From Desulfovibrio sp. (GTDB taxonomy: Bacteria > Desulfobacterota > Desulfovibrionia > Desulfovibrionales > Desulfovibrionaceae), in NCBI RefSeq assembly GCF_019424165.1, contig NZ_JAHZAA010000009.1, forward strand, positions 66,709 through 80,580: a DNA stretch of 13,872 bases, written 5' to 3'. Below, piece by piece: positions 1 to 6,958 of the stretch; the first letter of the stretch is position 1; each line of letters starts with the position of its first letter. The notes below the pieces were generated by a model, which did not search any database, was not told the origin of the DNA, and saw only the letters and a list, made by a program, of their open reading frames with translations. The position numbers were made by a program, and so were the translations under genes.

Positions 1-12
1 CAGAAAAAGGCA

Positions 13-34
13 TATTATGGTTGTTCGCATAATA
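13..34. repeat. AT-rich inverted repeat upstream of the VTC-domain gene
   Basis: Arms TATTATG (13-19) and CATAATA (28-34) are perfect complements around an 8-nt centre. It could be an operator or the base of a hairpin belonging to a gene left of the window. There is no T-run after it, so it is not a typical terminator. Nothing else in the first 110 nt looks coding. Confidence 0.3.
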
Positions 35-117
35 AGGCGTATCTTCCTGCAAGGGGGATGTGTTCTCGCTGCACGGCCGCCTGCACAGGGAGAAAGATTG
101 TACATGGAGCACGGGCA

Positions 118-146
118 TGGACTATGCTTGCATAAAAAAATATTAT
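118..146 (+). promoter_or_regulatory. Putative sigma70-type promoter for the VTC-domain gene
   Basis: A -35-like TGGACT (118-123, 4/6 to consensus) and a -10-like TATTAT (141-146, 5/6) are separated by 17 nt, inside an AT-rich patch that stands out from the GC-rich surroundings. Transcription would begin near 153, giving a leader of about 100 nt before the ATG at 253. Confidence 0.45.
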
Positions 147-252
147 AAAATCATTAGATTCTTCCGTCAACATTCCATGTCAAACTGAACGGCAGCCCAC
201 GCGGTTTTTGCGCAACAGCATCAAGGCTAATATCTTTCACGGGGTCGCAACC

Positions 253-933
253 ATGCAGGAAAAACAATTCAGATATGAACGGAAATATTATCTGTCGCCG
301 GATAATGCTGCCGTTTTACGGCATCGGGTTTCCTGCCTGCTGCAACGCGACAAGCATTCCAACGGAAGCTATCTTATCAGCAGCCTGTATTTTGACGACA
401 TCTATGATACCGCCCTGCATGAAAAGCAAAGCGGCGTGTTTACGCGCGACAAATGGCGTATGCGCTGGTACAACAACCGGCTCGATCCCGTGCACCTGGA
501 GCGCAAACACAAGGAAGGCGAACTGGGGCTCAAGCTGCATGCCAAAGTATCAGAAGACCAGTATCACAGGCTTAGCGCCGGGGACATGAGCATTGCCGCC
601 GCGCAAACCGGCGAAGTGTGGGAGGCGTTTTATCGCCTGCACTGCACCAATTGCCTACGTCCGGTGGCAACCGTTATCTATGAGCGCGAAGCCTTCAGTT
701 ACGCGCCGGGCAACGTAAGGATCACGTTCGATTCAGGCTTGCGGGCGTCCATGCCCGGTTCCGCCGTGTCGATTCCCATCTGCACAGACGGCCTGACCAT
801 TCTGGAACTCAAGTACGACAGTTTTTTGCCTGCCGTGGTGGAGGGCCTGCTTTCGGGCATGCAGTTTACGCAACTATCGCTTTCAAAATATGTCATGGCC
901 CGGCACACGCTGATGAATTTCGGCTTCGCCTAG
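253..933 (+). CDS. VTC-domain protein, candidate polyphosphate polymerase
   Basis: A 226-residue protein that reads as a bare VTC domain, the catalytic tunnel domain of the yeast vacuolar transporter chaperone Vtc4, which makes polyphosphate from ATP. The basic-tunnel motifs are visible: ERKY (9-12), SLYFD (44-48), the KxRxR stretch K67-R69-R71, LERKHK (82-87), YEREAF (143-148), RITFD (156-160), LELKYD (184-189) and SKY (211-213). These supply the Lys/Arg and Glu residues that bind phosphate and metal in the family. There is no signal peptide or membrane segment, so it is probably cytosolic. An in-frame TTG at 208 would add 15 residues, but homology begins at QFRYERKY, so I chose the ATG at 253; its ribosome site is weak. 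Bacterial VTC proteins often neighbour DUF4956 membrane proteins or CotH proteins; none is visible here, although the left side is cut off. The domain call is firm; polymerase activity is inferred. Confidence 0.85.
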   Translation: MQEKQFRYERKYYLSPDNAAVLRHRVSCLLQRDKHSNGSYLISSLYFDDIYDTALHEKQSGVFTRDKWRMRWYNNRLDPVHLERKHKEGELGLKLHAKVSEDQYHRLSAGDMSIAAAQTGEVWEAFYRLHCTNCLRPVATVIYEREAFSYAPGNVRITFDSGLRASMPGSAVSIPICTDGLTILELKYDSFLPAVVEGLLSGMQFTQLSLSKYVMARHTLMNFGFA

Positions 934-1144
934 CACTGCCCGCCCGGCCACATGGCACGTCTCCCCTGATGCTCCGATGCCGCAACCGCCTCAGCCCGAT
1001 GCCCCCCGCCCTGATGCCTCAGGCCTGACGTGCTGCCTGGTTTGGGGCGGTGGTAAAGCGGCGCTGTTCCAGCTTCACCCTCAGCACGCCCAAAAACACG
1101 AAACTCCGCTTCCGGCAGGGTGGGACGTTACGCCCAAGACTGCC

Positions 1145-1166
1145 AAAAACGGAGCTTCGCCCGTTT
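1145..1166 (-). terminator. Rho-independent terminator of the rfb operon
   Basis: On the minus strand, AAACGG (1166-1161) pairs with CCGTTT (1152-1147) across an 8-nt loop and the descending arm continues into a run of five T (1149-1145). It lies about 29 nt past the rfbC stop. The region 934-1194 between the two convergent genes holds nothing else I can support. Confidence 0.6.
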
Positions 1167-1194
1167 AACATTTAAAATCCCGGCGAAAGACGCC

Positions 1195-1734
1195 CTACAA
1201 TCCTGCCAGAAATTCCTGCCACGAGGGCGTATGCCGGTCCTTGTCCGACAAAAGCGGCTGCGCCACCGGCCAGGCCACAGCAAGGTCCGGATCGTTCCAG
1301 CGGATGCCTCCTTCGTCTTCGGGACAATAGTAGTCTGTGCATTTGTAATGAAAATGCGCCACATGGCTGGTCACGGCAAAGCCGTGTGCCATGCCCGGCG
1401 GAACCCAGAGCTGCCACTGGTTGTCCTGCGTCAGCTCCACGCCATACCACTGGCCGAAGGTGGGCGATCCGGGCCGGATATCCACAGCCACATCAAAAAC
1501 ACTGCCCAGAGAAACGCTCACAAGCTTGCCTTGGGGACGGCTTTTTTGAAAATGCAGGCCGCGCAATATGCCGTATGTGGACATGGAGTGGTTATCCTGC
1601 ACGAAAGATGCATCAATGCCTGCTGCCGCGTACCGCTCCTGCTGCCAGGTCTCTACAAAGTAGCCGCGGCTGTCGCCCCATACTTTGGGCTTTATGAGCA
1701 TGACTCCGGCCAGAGGCGTTGCCACTACTTCCAT
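1195..1734 (-). CDS. rfbC: dTDP-4-dehydrorhamnose 3,5-epimerase RmlC
   Basis: 179 residues, the usual RmlC length. It epimerises C3 and C5 of dTDP-4-dehydro-6-deoxy-D-glucose, the third step of dTDP-L-rhamnose synthesis in the cytosol. The cupin-fold signatures are clear: DSRGYFVE (21-28), the ILRGLHFQ stretch with catalytic His61, VDIRPGSPTFG (84-94), VPPGMAHGF (111-119), the KCTDYY segment with the conserved tyrosines (131-136), and GIRWNDPDL (143-151). The start overlaps the end of rfbA by 10 nt, so translation is probably coupled, with GGGGA about 9 nt upstream of the ATG. It is the last gene of the rfbB-rfbA-rfbC operon and is followed by a terminator. The next enzyme, RmlD, is not encoded downstream. 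Confidence 0.96.
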   Translation of the reverse strand: MEVVATPLAGVMLIKPKVWGDSRGYFVETWQQERYAAAGIDASFVQDNHSMSTYGILRGLHFQKSRPQGKLVSVSLGSVFDVAVDIRPGSPTFGQWYGVELTQDNQWQLWVPPGMAHGFAVTSHVAHFHYKCTDYYCPEDEGGIRWNDPDLAVAWPVAQPLLSDKDRHTPSWQEFLAGL

Positions 1735-2618
1735 TGGCCTATCCCCGTATCCACAAGGTCAAGCAGATACTGACCGTAGCCGGTCTTGCCCATGGGCCGA
1801 GCCAGAGCGCGTACCTCATCGGAAGAAATATACCCGTTGCGCCAGGCAATTTCCTCAAGGCAGGCCACCTTGAGTCCCTGGCGCTTTTCCACAGCCTGCA
1901 CAAAGGCTCCGGCATCCATGAGGGAATCGTGGGTACCCGTGTCCAGCCAGGCAATACCCCGACCCATAAGCTCCACATGCAGGTCGCCGCGTGCCAGATA
2001 GGCATTGTTGACGTCGGTTATTTCAAGTTCGCCGCGAGCCGAAGGCCGCACAGAACGGGCGATGTTCACCACATCGGCGTCATAAAAATATAGGCCGGTG
2101 ACGGCAAAATTGGATTTGGGTTCCAGGGGCTTTTCCTCAATGCTCACCACGCGTCGCTCGCAGTTAAACTCCACCACGCCATAGCGCTGGGGGTCGCGCA
2201 CATGATAGCCGAAAACCGTCGCCCCCCGGCTGCGCTTCATGGCCTCGCGGGTAAGATCGGGCATGCCGTGACCGAAAAAAACGTTGTCGCCAAGCACAAG
2301 GCAGGTGTTATGCCCGGCAATATGCTCTTCGGCCAGCAGAAAAGCCTGAGCCAATCCCTCGGGGCGCGGCTGCGCAACATAAGAGATGGAGCACCCCCAC
2401 TGGGAACCGTCATGCAGCAGGGCCTGATACAGGGGAAGATGCTCGGGCGTTGAAATAAGGCAGATATCGCGGATGCCGGCCATCAGCAAGGTTGCCAGCG
2501 GATAGTAAATCATGGGTTTGTCGTAGATGGGCATGAGCTGCTTGCTCACGCTCAAGGTCAGGGGATAAAGGCGCGAGCCTGATCCCCCGGCGAGAACAAT
2601 GCCTTTCCATGCGCTCAT
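1725..2618 (-). CDS. rfbA: Glucose-1-phosphate thymidylyltransferase RmlA
   Basis: 297 residues. It condenses glucose-1-phosphate with dTTP to give dTDP-glucose, the first committed step toward dTDP-L-rhamnose. The N-terminal nucleotidyltransferase motif GGSGSRLYPLT (11-21) with Arg16 and Lys26 is intact, as are Asp111 in LVLGDN, EEKP with Lys163, and WLDTGT with Asp226, the second metal-binding Asp. The reading frame stays open to 2675, but the ATG at 2618 matches the family N-terminus, overlaps the rfbB stop as ATGA, and has a purine-rich GCGGGGG site about 9 nt upstream. The 10-nt overlap with rfbC and 4-nt overlap with rfbB point to one transcript. The family is an allosteric enzyme normally inhibited by dTDP-rhamnose. 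Confidence 0.96.
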   Translation of the reverse strand: MSAWKGIVLAGGSGSRLYPLTLSVSKQLMPIYDKPMIYYPLATLLMAGIRDICLISTPEHLPLYQALLHDGSQWGCSISYVAQPRPEGLAQAFLLAEEHIAGHNTCLVLGDNVFFGHGMPDLTREAMKRSRGATVFGYHVRDPQRYGVVEFNCERRVVSIEEKPLEPKSNFAVTGLYFYDADVVNIARSVRPSARGELEITDVNNAYLARGDLHVELMGRGIAWLDTGTHDSLMDAGAFVQAVEKRQGLKVACLEEIAWRNGYISSDEVRALARPMGKTGYGQYLLDLVDTGIGQWK

Positions 2619-3706
2619 AGTTTTTTTCCCCCGCCGCTTGCAACGGTACGCCGCCCGTAGTTGATATTCATCCACTCAAGGTAGGCTCCGCTACGCACAA
2701 GGTCTACCCAGGCGCTGTTTTCCAGATACCAGCGCACGGTATCGCGCAAGCCCGTGTCAAACCGGCGCGAAGGCCGCCAGCCCAGTTCGTTTTCAATGCG
2801 CGAGCAGTCGATGGCATAACGGAAGTCATGCCCCGGCCTGTCGGAGACAAAGGTAATGAGTTCGGCATGCGGCCCCTGGGCGGAAGGACACACATCATCA
2901 AGAATAGCGCACACGGCATGCACCACCTCAAGGTTGGTCCGCTCCGCATGGCCGCCGATATTGTAGGTGCGGCCCACCTGCCCGGCTTCAAGCACGCGGG
3001 CGATGGCCGCGCAGTGGTCGTCCACATGCAGCCAGTCGCGGATATTGGCCCCCTGCCCGTACACGGGCAAGGGCTTACGCTCAAGGGCCGTAAGAATCAT
3101 GAGAGGGATGAGTTTTTCCGGAAACTGGCGCGGCCCGTAATTATTGGAGCAATTGGTCAGCAGGATGGGCAGGCCGTAGGTTTCGTGAAAGGCGCGCACC
3201 ATATGATCACTGGCCGCCTTGGACGCCGAATACGGACTGTTGGGACTGTAGGGCGTGCTTTCTGAAAAAGCCGGATCGCCGGGCTGCAACGCGCCGTACA
3301 CCTCATCTGTAGACACATGCAGAAAACGAAAATCCGCAGCCTGCTCAAAAGAAAGCCCGCTCCACCAATCCTTGACCACGCGCAGCAGGGTTGCCGTGCC
3401 AAGCACGTTGGTACGGACAAAGGCATCCGGATCCACAATGGAACGGTCCACATGGCTTTCTGCGGCAAAGTTGACCACGGCATCCGGCTGATGCGTCTCA
3501 AGCAGAAAGGCCACCAGCTCCTCATTGCCGATATCGCCGCGCACAAAGACATGCTCCGGGTCGCCGGTCAGTGAAGCCAGGTTGGCCGGGTTGCCCGCAT
3601 AGGTCAGCTTGTCGAGATTGATGACGCGGATCCCGGCGCGGCGGGCCTGAAGCACGTAGGCCGAGCCGATGAAGCCCGCGCCTCCTGTGACAAGTTGGCA
3701 GGTCAT
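2615..3706 (-). CDS. rfbB: dTDP-glucose 4,6-dehydratase RmlB
   Basis: 363 residues, an extended short-chain dehydrogenase/reductase. It converts dTDP-glucose to dTDP-4-dehydro-6-deoxyglucose with bound NAD. The Rossmann glycine motif GGAGFIG is at 8-14, the catalytic Thr133-Asp134-Glu135 lies in HVSTDEVYG, and the YxxxK pair is Tyr159/Lys163. NNYGPRQFPEKLIP (188-201) and RDWLHVDDH are the usual sugar-nucleotide binding stretches. The start ATG at 3706 is preceded by AAGGA at suitable spacing. It is the first gene of the rfbBAC operon; a leader of about 80 nt separates it from a likely promoter just downstream of the tRNA-Ala gene. The product pool can also feed other 6-deoxysugars if rfbC or rfbD is not used. 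Confidence 0.96.
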   Translation of the reverse strand: MTCQLVTGGAGFIGSAYVLQARRAGIRVINLDKLTYAGNPANLASLTGDPEHVFVRGDIGNEELVAFLLETHQPDAVVNFAAESHVDRSIVDPDAFVRTNVLGTATLLRVVKDWWSGLSFEQAADFRFLHVSTDEVYGALQPGDPAFSESTPYSPNSPYSASKAASDHMVRAFHETYGLPILLTNCSNNYGPRQFPEKLIPLMILTALERKPLPVYGQGANIRDWLHVDDHCAAIARVLEAGQVGRTYNIGGHAERTNLEVVHAVCAILDDVCPSAQGPHAELITFVSDRPGHDFRYAIDCSRIENELGWRPSRRFDTGLRDTVRWYLENSAWVDLVRSGAYLEWMNINYGRRTVASGGGKKL

Positions 3707-3795
3707 GGGTGGATCCTTTTACTCTGAAATTTTTTCATGGCAGTCCTGCGTGTTGCAAAAAAACGGGCAGGAATAAGCACGACAACGTGACCAGC

Positions 3796-3825
3796 AAGAT
3801 ATCAAAAAATTCAAAGTGATGACAA
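3796..3825 (-). promoter_or_regulatory. Putative promoter of the rfbBAC operon
   Basis: On the minus strand TTGTCA (3825-3820, 5/6 to the -35 consensus) is followed after 18 nt by TATCTT (3801-3796), with TG one base before it as in extended -10 promoters. The predicted start near 3789 gives a leader of about 80 nt to the rfbB ATG. The site lies just past the tRNA terminator, so the operon need not depend on read-through. Confidence 0.45.
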
Positions 3826-3870
3826 CCGCATAAAAACCCGCTGCCCGGCAGAGTCGCGACGGCGGACAAT

Positions 3871-3904
3871 GCAACAAAGGGGCTACGGCATTTACCGTAA
3901 CCCC
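3871..3904 (-). terminator. Rho-independent terminator of the tRNA-Ala gene
   Basis: On the minus strand GGGGTTACGG (3904-3895) pairs with CCGTAGCCCC (3888-3879) with one G-U pair and a 6-nt loop, followed by TTTGTT. It begins 9 nt after the encoded CCA of the tRNA. Confidence 0.75.
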
Positions 3905-3913
3905 TTAAATTTG

Positions 3914-3989
3914 TGGTGGAGAAGAAGGGATTTGAACCCTCGACCCCCGCCTTGCGAAGGCGGTGCTCTCCCAGCTGAGCTACTTCCCC
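3914..3989 (-). tRNA. tRNA-Ala (anticodon CGC)
   Basis: A 76-nt cloverleaf on the minus strand with CCA encoded (3916-3914). The acceptor stem GGGGAAG/CTTCTCC contains the G3-U70 wobble pair, the main alanine identity element, and the discriminator is A73. D stem GCTC/GAGC, anticodon stem CCGCC/GGCGG with loop TTCGCAA (anticodon CGC at 3956-3954), 5-nt variable loop, and T arm with TTCAAAT are all in place. It reads GCG codons. It has its own promoter and terminator, so it appears to be a single-gene transcript. Confidence 0.96.
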
Positions 3990-4015
3990 ACACGCGTAAA
4001 CATCGCAGGAAGAAA

Positions 4016-4044
4016 GCAATAGGCAATACACGTCCCGCTGTCAA
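4016..4044 (-). promoter_or_regulatory. Promoter of the tRNA-Ala gene
   Basis: On the minus strand a perfect -35 TTGACA (4044-4039) is followed after exactly 17 nt by TATTGC (4021-4016, a weak -10 matching 3/6). Transcription would start near 4009, about 20 nt before the mature tRNA end. Confidence 0.6.
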
Positions 4045-4286
4045 GTGCTTTGCCTGCTCCTGAAAAAGCGGCTCTTTTCGCATGGTCAGGGCAAAGACTA
4101 CCTACCTCGCAGCCCCATATGCCCTGTGCAACCGCACAAAAGACCCGCGCAGCCAATCACGAACAATGCAGGACAGCACAGTGCTGAAAAGCGGGTCGCA
4201 AGGCGCTCTATGAACACAGTATTTGAAGCCTGAGCCACAAACATGCGTGGCAAAAGCCACGATACCCAGCGAATGCGCATTTCGTG

Positions 4287-4318
4287 AAAAACGGCAGATA
4301 CCGGAACGAACCGTTTTT
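4287..4318 (-). terminator. Likely terminator after the glycosyltransferase-like gene
   Basis: AAAAACGG (4287-4294) and CCGTTTTT (4311-4318) are perfect 8-nt inverted repeats around a 16-nt loop. The minus-strand copy ends in a T-run, and so does the plus-strand copy, so it could work in both directions. It starts about 15 nt past the stop at 4333. The large loop lowers confidence. Confidence 0.5.
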
Positions 4319-4332
4319 TGCGCGATTTTCTT

Positions 4333-6108
4333 CTATCCGCTTGCGGGACAACCGATTCCGACAATTTCGCAGATGCGTCGCACCCTGTGTTCATAGCCGT
4401 GCGCACTCCGCAGGTGTTCACGCCAGGCCCGCCGTAACTCTGCCATCTGCGCGGGCCGTGAGCGAGCCTCGTCCCAGCGCGGCCAGAAATCTTCCGGACC
4501 GCAAAGGCGGATCGGCTCTGTAAGACTGGAGGGAAAAATATCCAGCCCCGGCGTGGCATCGCTGAAAAGCACTCCCCCTGCGGCCCAGACGTCAAAATGC
4601 CTCTGGCTCAGGCTCCGCGGCAGCAGCAGGCTCGTGACATTGAGCACCGCCGCCGAAGCATAAAGATCAGGCAATGCCACGTAGTAGTCCACAGGGGGCA
4701 GAATCTGCGCGCCGGGCAAAAGCTCTTGCCAACCCACATCGCCCACGATACGCAGACCGGGGCGGCCGCAAGCGTCATTTTTTTTGCCCGCCTCCCGGCC
4801 AGCCTGATCCAGAATCGTGCGCAGCCAGCGGGCGCGGTTGGCCCGGGCGCACATTTCGGCTCCAAGCCCGGCATTGCGGGATGCCATATCCGGCCAGCCT
4901 GCCGCACCAAGCCGTTTCTGCCACCAGAAATAATGGGGCGCGTCCACCGGCCCTCTGCTGCGCTCCAGTACCTTTGCAGCTTCTTCTTCAAGCGCTTCAG
5001 GCACACGGGCTGCCGCAAAAAAACGCCCTTTGTGCGGAAAGGTCGAACGGCCCACAAAAAGCGGCGCCATTTCCGGCTCGTCCCGGGCATTTTCCGCCCC
5101 TGTGTTCCGCCACATATGCCGGGCCACGGCCAGCGGAAGATGAAATACCTGCCGCGCCCCGGCTCCGGCAAGCTCCGGAACAAACGAAGCGTCCGTGACA
5201 AAAATACACGCCTCGCGCCACCAGGGCAGACGCAGCGCGGAAAGCACATGCCAGGGATTATCCACCAGCCACAGGACCACAGGCACTCCCATGGCCCGGC
5301 ACAGATGAAAGATGCGCCCTTCCGCATCCAGCCCACGCAAGTTTACAGACAGAAGAAGACGGGGCCGCCCCTGCCGGAAAATATGGCGCAGAGCCTCCAT
5401 CCCTTTAGAGCCATATGCTTTTTCCGCCATCGGCAGCACTGGCCCGAGGCCGCAGTCCTCCAGGGCCTGATGCAGTTCCTGATGCAGCAGCAGGCCGCTG
5501 TGTCCCGGCAGAAGCACCGGGCCGCCCTCGCGCTTTCCATCCCCGCGGTCTGCGCCGGAAGTCTTCGTCGCAGACGGCCCCGCAGCCATTTCCGGCAATG
5601 GGGCATGCAGCAGCGCGACGTCCACACGCCCCATAAGCGGCCCCCAGAAATCCGGGGCAAGACGCATGCCCGGCCCATAAAAGTAGCAGGTGCTGAGTGC
5701 AGCCAGCACCGTCGCCTCTTCCGGCGACACGCGCTGCCAGTGCTCCGGCACGCCTGTGCCGCCCCGCGACTCCAGCGGGGGCAATGCCCGCAGCGTCGGC
5801 TCATGCTCAAGCCAGCAGACCCGCCGCGCCTGCCCGACCATGCCCGTGAGCCAGGGGCTGCCCGGCCCCAATCCCAGAACAAGGGCATCCGGCCCTTCTC
5901 CCCGACGCTGCCAGGACTCCGGCCCATCGGGCAGGGTCAGCACGCGGCCGGAAAAATCCGGCAGGCAGACCCGCCTGGGCATGGCGGGCGAAACGGCTTC
6001 ACGGCTCTGGCCTTCACCACTGCCGGCCGCGCTTTCGCGGTCTGGCGCACCCGAAAAATCTTTTTTTCCGTTCACGGCTGATGGTGTTTTCTGTATTCTT
6101 TCTGCCAT
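4333..6108 (-). CDS. CgeB/DUF3880-type glycosyltransferase-like protein
   Basis: 591 residues, no signal peptide or clear membrane span, so probably cytosolic. The first 45 residues are Ser/Gly/Glu-rich and look disordered. The middle, with LLLSVNLRGLD (251-261) and PVVLWLVDNPWHVLS (276-290), resembles the DUF3880 domain. The C-terminal part, LYASAAVLNVTS (482-493) followed by QRHFDVWAAGGVLFSD (502-517), matches the GT1-like donor-binding region of CgeB-type proteins, where a pattern of N-x(n)-R-x-F-[DE]-x-x-A-x-G-G is usual. Known members transfer sugars, but acceptor and donor are unknown here. It follows sodC after a strong terminator and has its own terminator, so it seems to be a single-gene unit. 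The ATG at 6108 has GCGAGG shortly upstream. Family placement is fairly sure; a role in surface glycan synthesis is inference. The long plus-strand frame opposite it is a GC-bias shadow. Confidence 0.75.
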   Translation of the reverse strand: MAERIQKTPSAVNGKKDFSGAPDRESAAGSGEGQSREAVSPAMPRRVCLPDFSGRVLTLPDGPESWQRRGEGPDALVLGLGPGSPWLTGMVGQARRVCWLEHEPTLRALPPLESRGGTGVPEHWQRVSPEEATVLAALSTCYFYGPGMRLAPDFWGPLMGRVDVALLHAPLPEMAAGPSATKTSGADRGDGKREGGPVLLPGHSGLLLHQELHQALEDCGLGPVLPMAEKAYGSKGMEALRHIFRQGRPRLLLSVNLRGLDAEGRIFHLCRAMGVPVVLWLVDNPWHVLSALRLPWWREACIFVTDASFVPELAGAGARQVFHLPLAVARHMWRNTGAENARDEPEMAPLFVGRSTFPHKGRFFAAARVPEALEEEAAKVLERSRGPVDAPHYFWWQKRLGAAGWPDMASRNAGLGAEMCARANRARWLRTILDQAGREAGKKNDACGRPGLRIVGDVGWQELLPGAQILPPVDYYVALPDLYASAAVLNVTSLLLPRSLSQRHFDVWAAGGVLFSDATPGLDIFPSSLTEPIRLCGPEDFWPRWDEARSRPAQMAELRRAWREHLRSAHGYEHRVRRICEIVGIGCPASG

Positions 6109-6160
6109 GGGGCCTCGCTCTGTCGTGCTTTTTCACAGCATAGCCAATGAAGACGGCGTG

Positions 6161-6194
6161 GAAAAGCCCCGCCGCTTGTAGCGCGACGGGGCTT
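6161..6194 (-). terminator. Strong Rho-independent terminator of sodC
   Basis: On the minus strand AAGCCCCGTCGC (6194-6183) pairs with GCGGCGGGGCTT (6175-6164), 12 bp with one G-U pair and a 7-nt loop, leading into TTTTC. It lies 46 nt past the sodC stop and upstream of the glycosyltransferase gene. Confidence 0.85.
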
Positions 6195-6239
6195 GTATGC
6201 CAGGAGAGGAAACGTCTGTTAAAAGAACGGAGTGTCCGC

Positions 6240-6776
6240 CTATTCGATCACGCCGCAGGCGATGCGCGCTCCGCCGCCGCCCAGGGGAGCGGGCTGGTCG
6301 GAGTAGTTGTCGCCACCGGCATGGATCATGATGGAACGGCCCTTGAGATCCTTGACGCTCAGATTGGGAGCATGCAGCTTGGCGCTGACAGCGCCCTTGG
6401 CATCCGCATTGATGGCGGGCAGGTCGCCCTTGTGACCGTGTTTGCCGGGGCCTTCGTGCCTGCCGGTTTTATCGGGGTCAAAGTGTCCGCCCGCGGCCAG
6501 ACCGGCAATTTTTTTACCGTCTTTTTCAGCAGGGGCGCAGGAGGCATTTTCGTGCACATGCATGCCGTGCTCGCCCTCGCTTATGCCTATTACATCAACA
6601 AGAACGTCTACTCCGCCCTTGCCGTCGTCGGCAAAGGTGATGAAGCCGATGGCCTCGCCCACGCCTTCATCAGTGATTTTATTGACGGGAACCTTAACGC
6701 TGTCCGCCTGGGCGACACCGGCGCCGATCCAGAGGGCGCAACACACAAAGCTCAAGGCCAGCAGAATTTTTTTCAT
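6240..6776 (-). CDS. sodC: Periplasmic Cu/Zn superoxide dismutase SodC
   Basis: 178 residues. It disproportionates superoxide to oxygen and hydrogen peroxide outside the cytosol. A signal peptide is evident: KK start, hydrophobic core, and cleavage after VAQA at residue 24. Metal ligands are all present: Cu ligands His73 and His75 in GMHVHE, bridging His98 in GGHFDP, Zn ligands His107, His115 and Asp118 in HGHKGDLP, and Cu ligand His152 in IMIHAGGDNYSD. Cys80 and Cys174 would form the conserved disulfide, and the C-terminus PLGGGGARIACGVI is the family signature. AAGGAG lies at good spacing before the ATG at 6776. It is divergent from rlmE. An aerobic-type enzyme is notable if the host is the anaerobe the rest of the window suggests; it would protect the envelope during oxygen exposure. 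Confidence 0.97.
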   Translation of the reverse strand: MKKILLALSFVCCALWIGAGVAQADSVKVPVNKITDEGVGEAIGFITFADDGKGGVDVLVDVIGISEGEHGMHVHENASCAPAEKDGKKIAGLAAGGHFDPDKTGRHEGPGKHGHKGDLPAINADAKGAVSAKLHAPNLSVKDLKGRSIMIHAGGDNYSDQPAPLGGGGARIACGVIE

Positions 6777-6836
6777 AAGCAGTCTCCTTTAGTTACGGCG
6801 TGCAAGGCAAAAAGCCCGCCCGCCATGAAACCGTAC

Positions 6837-6869
6837 TGATAACCTATATCATCAAAAGAAAGCGGTCAA
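6837..6869 (-). promoter_or_regulatory. Possible sodC promoter with inverted-repeat operator
   Basis: On the minus strand TTGACC (6869-6864, 5/6 to -35) and TATAGG (6848-6843) are separated by 15 nt, shorter than ideal. The -10 lies inside an inverted repeat TGATA-N5-TATCA (6837-6851), a position where a repressor could act. The regulator is unknown. Confidence 0.35.
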
Positions 6870-6958
6870 CGCATGCCGAAGATTTTTTCGGGTACCTGCC
6901 ACACACGCCACTTGGCGAAATGCATAAAAAGGAGTACGCTTGCGCGTTGGTATTTATT

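Larger units (their letters stand above)
3990..4332. other. Intergenic stretch between tRNA-Ala and the glycosyltransferase gene
   Basis: No convincing gene. It holds the tRNA promoter, a likely terminator near 4287-4318, and several small inverted repeats: TGTGC/GCACA (4125-4138), GACCCGC/GCGGGTC (4142-4148 and 4191-4197), and CGTGGC/GCCACG (4246-4261). The open frames here have no recognisable protein character. Confidence 0.5.

Noticed and set aside
977..1168. 63-codon Pro-rich frame after the VTC-domain gene
   Set aside because: No ribosome site, low-complexity product, and it runs into the rfb terminator hairpin.
1120..1773. 217-codon plus-strand frame opposite rfbC
   Set aside because: Lies antisense to an intact RmlC with catalytic motifs and has no family character.
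3869..4063. Small frame antisense to the tRNA, with a WWRRRDLNPRPPPCEGGA-like product
   Set aside because: This is the familiar false protein obtained by translating the complement of a tRNA-Ala gene.
4597..6081. 494-codon open frame on the plus strand opposite the glycosyltransferase gene
   Set aside because: Its product is a His/Arg/Pro/Gln-rich string with no domain character; long antisense frames are expected opposite GC-rich genes, and the minus-strand protein has recognisable motifs.
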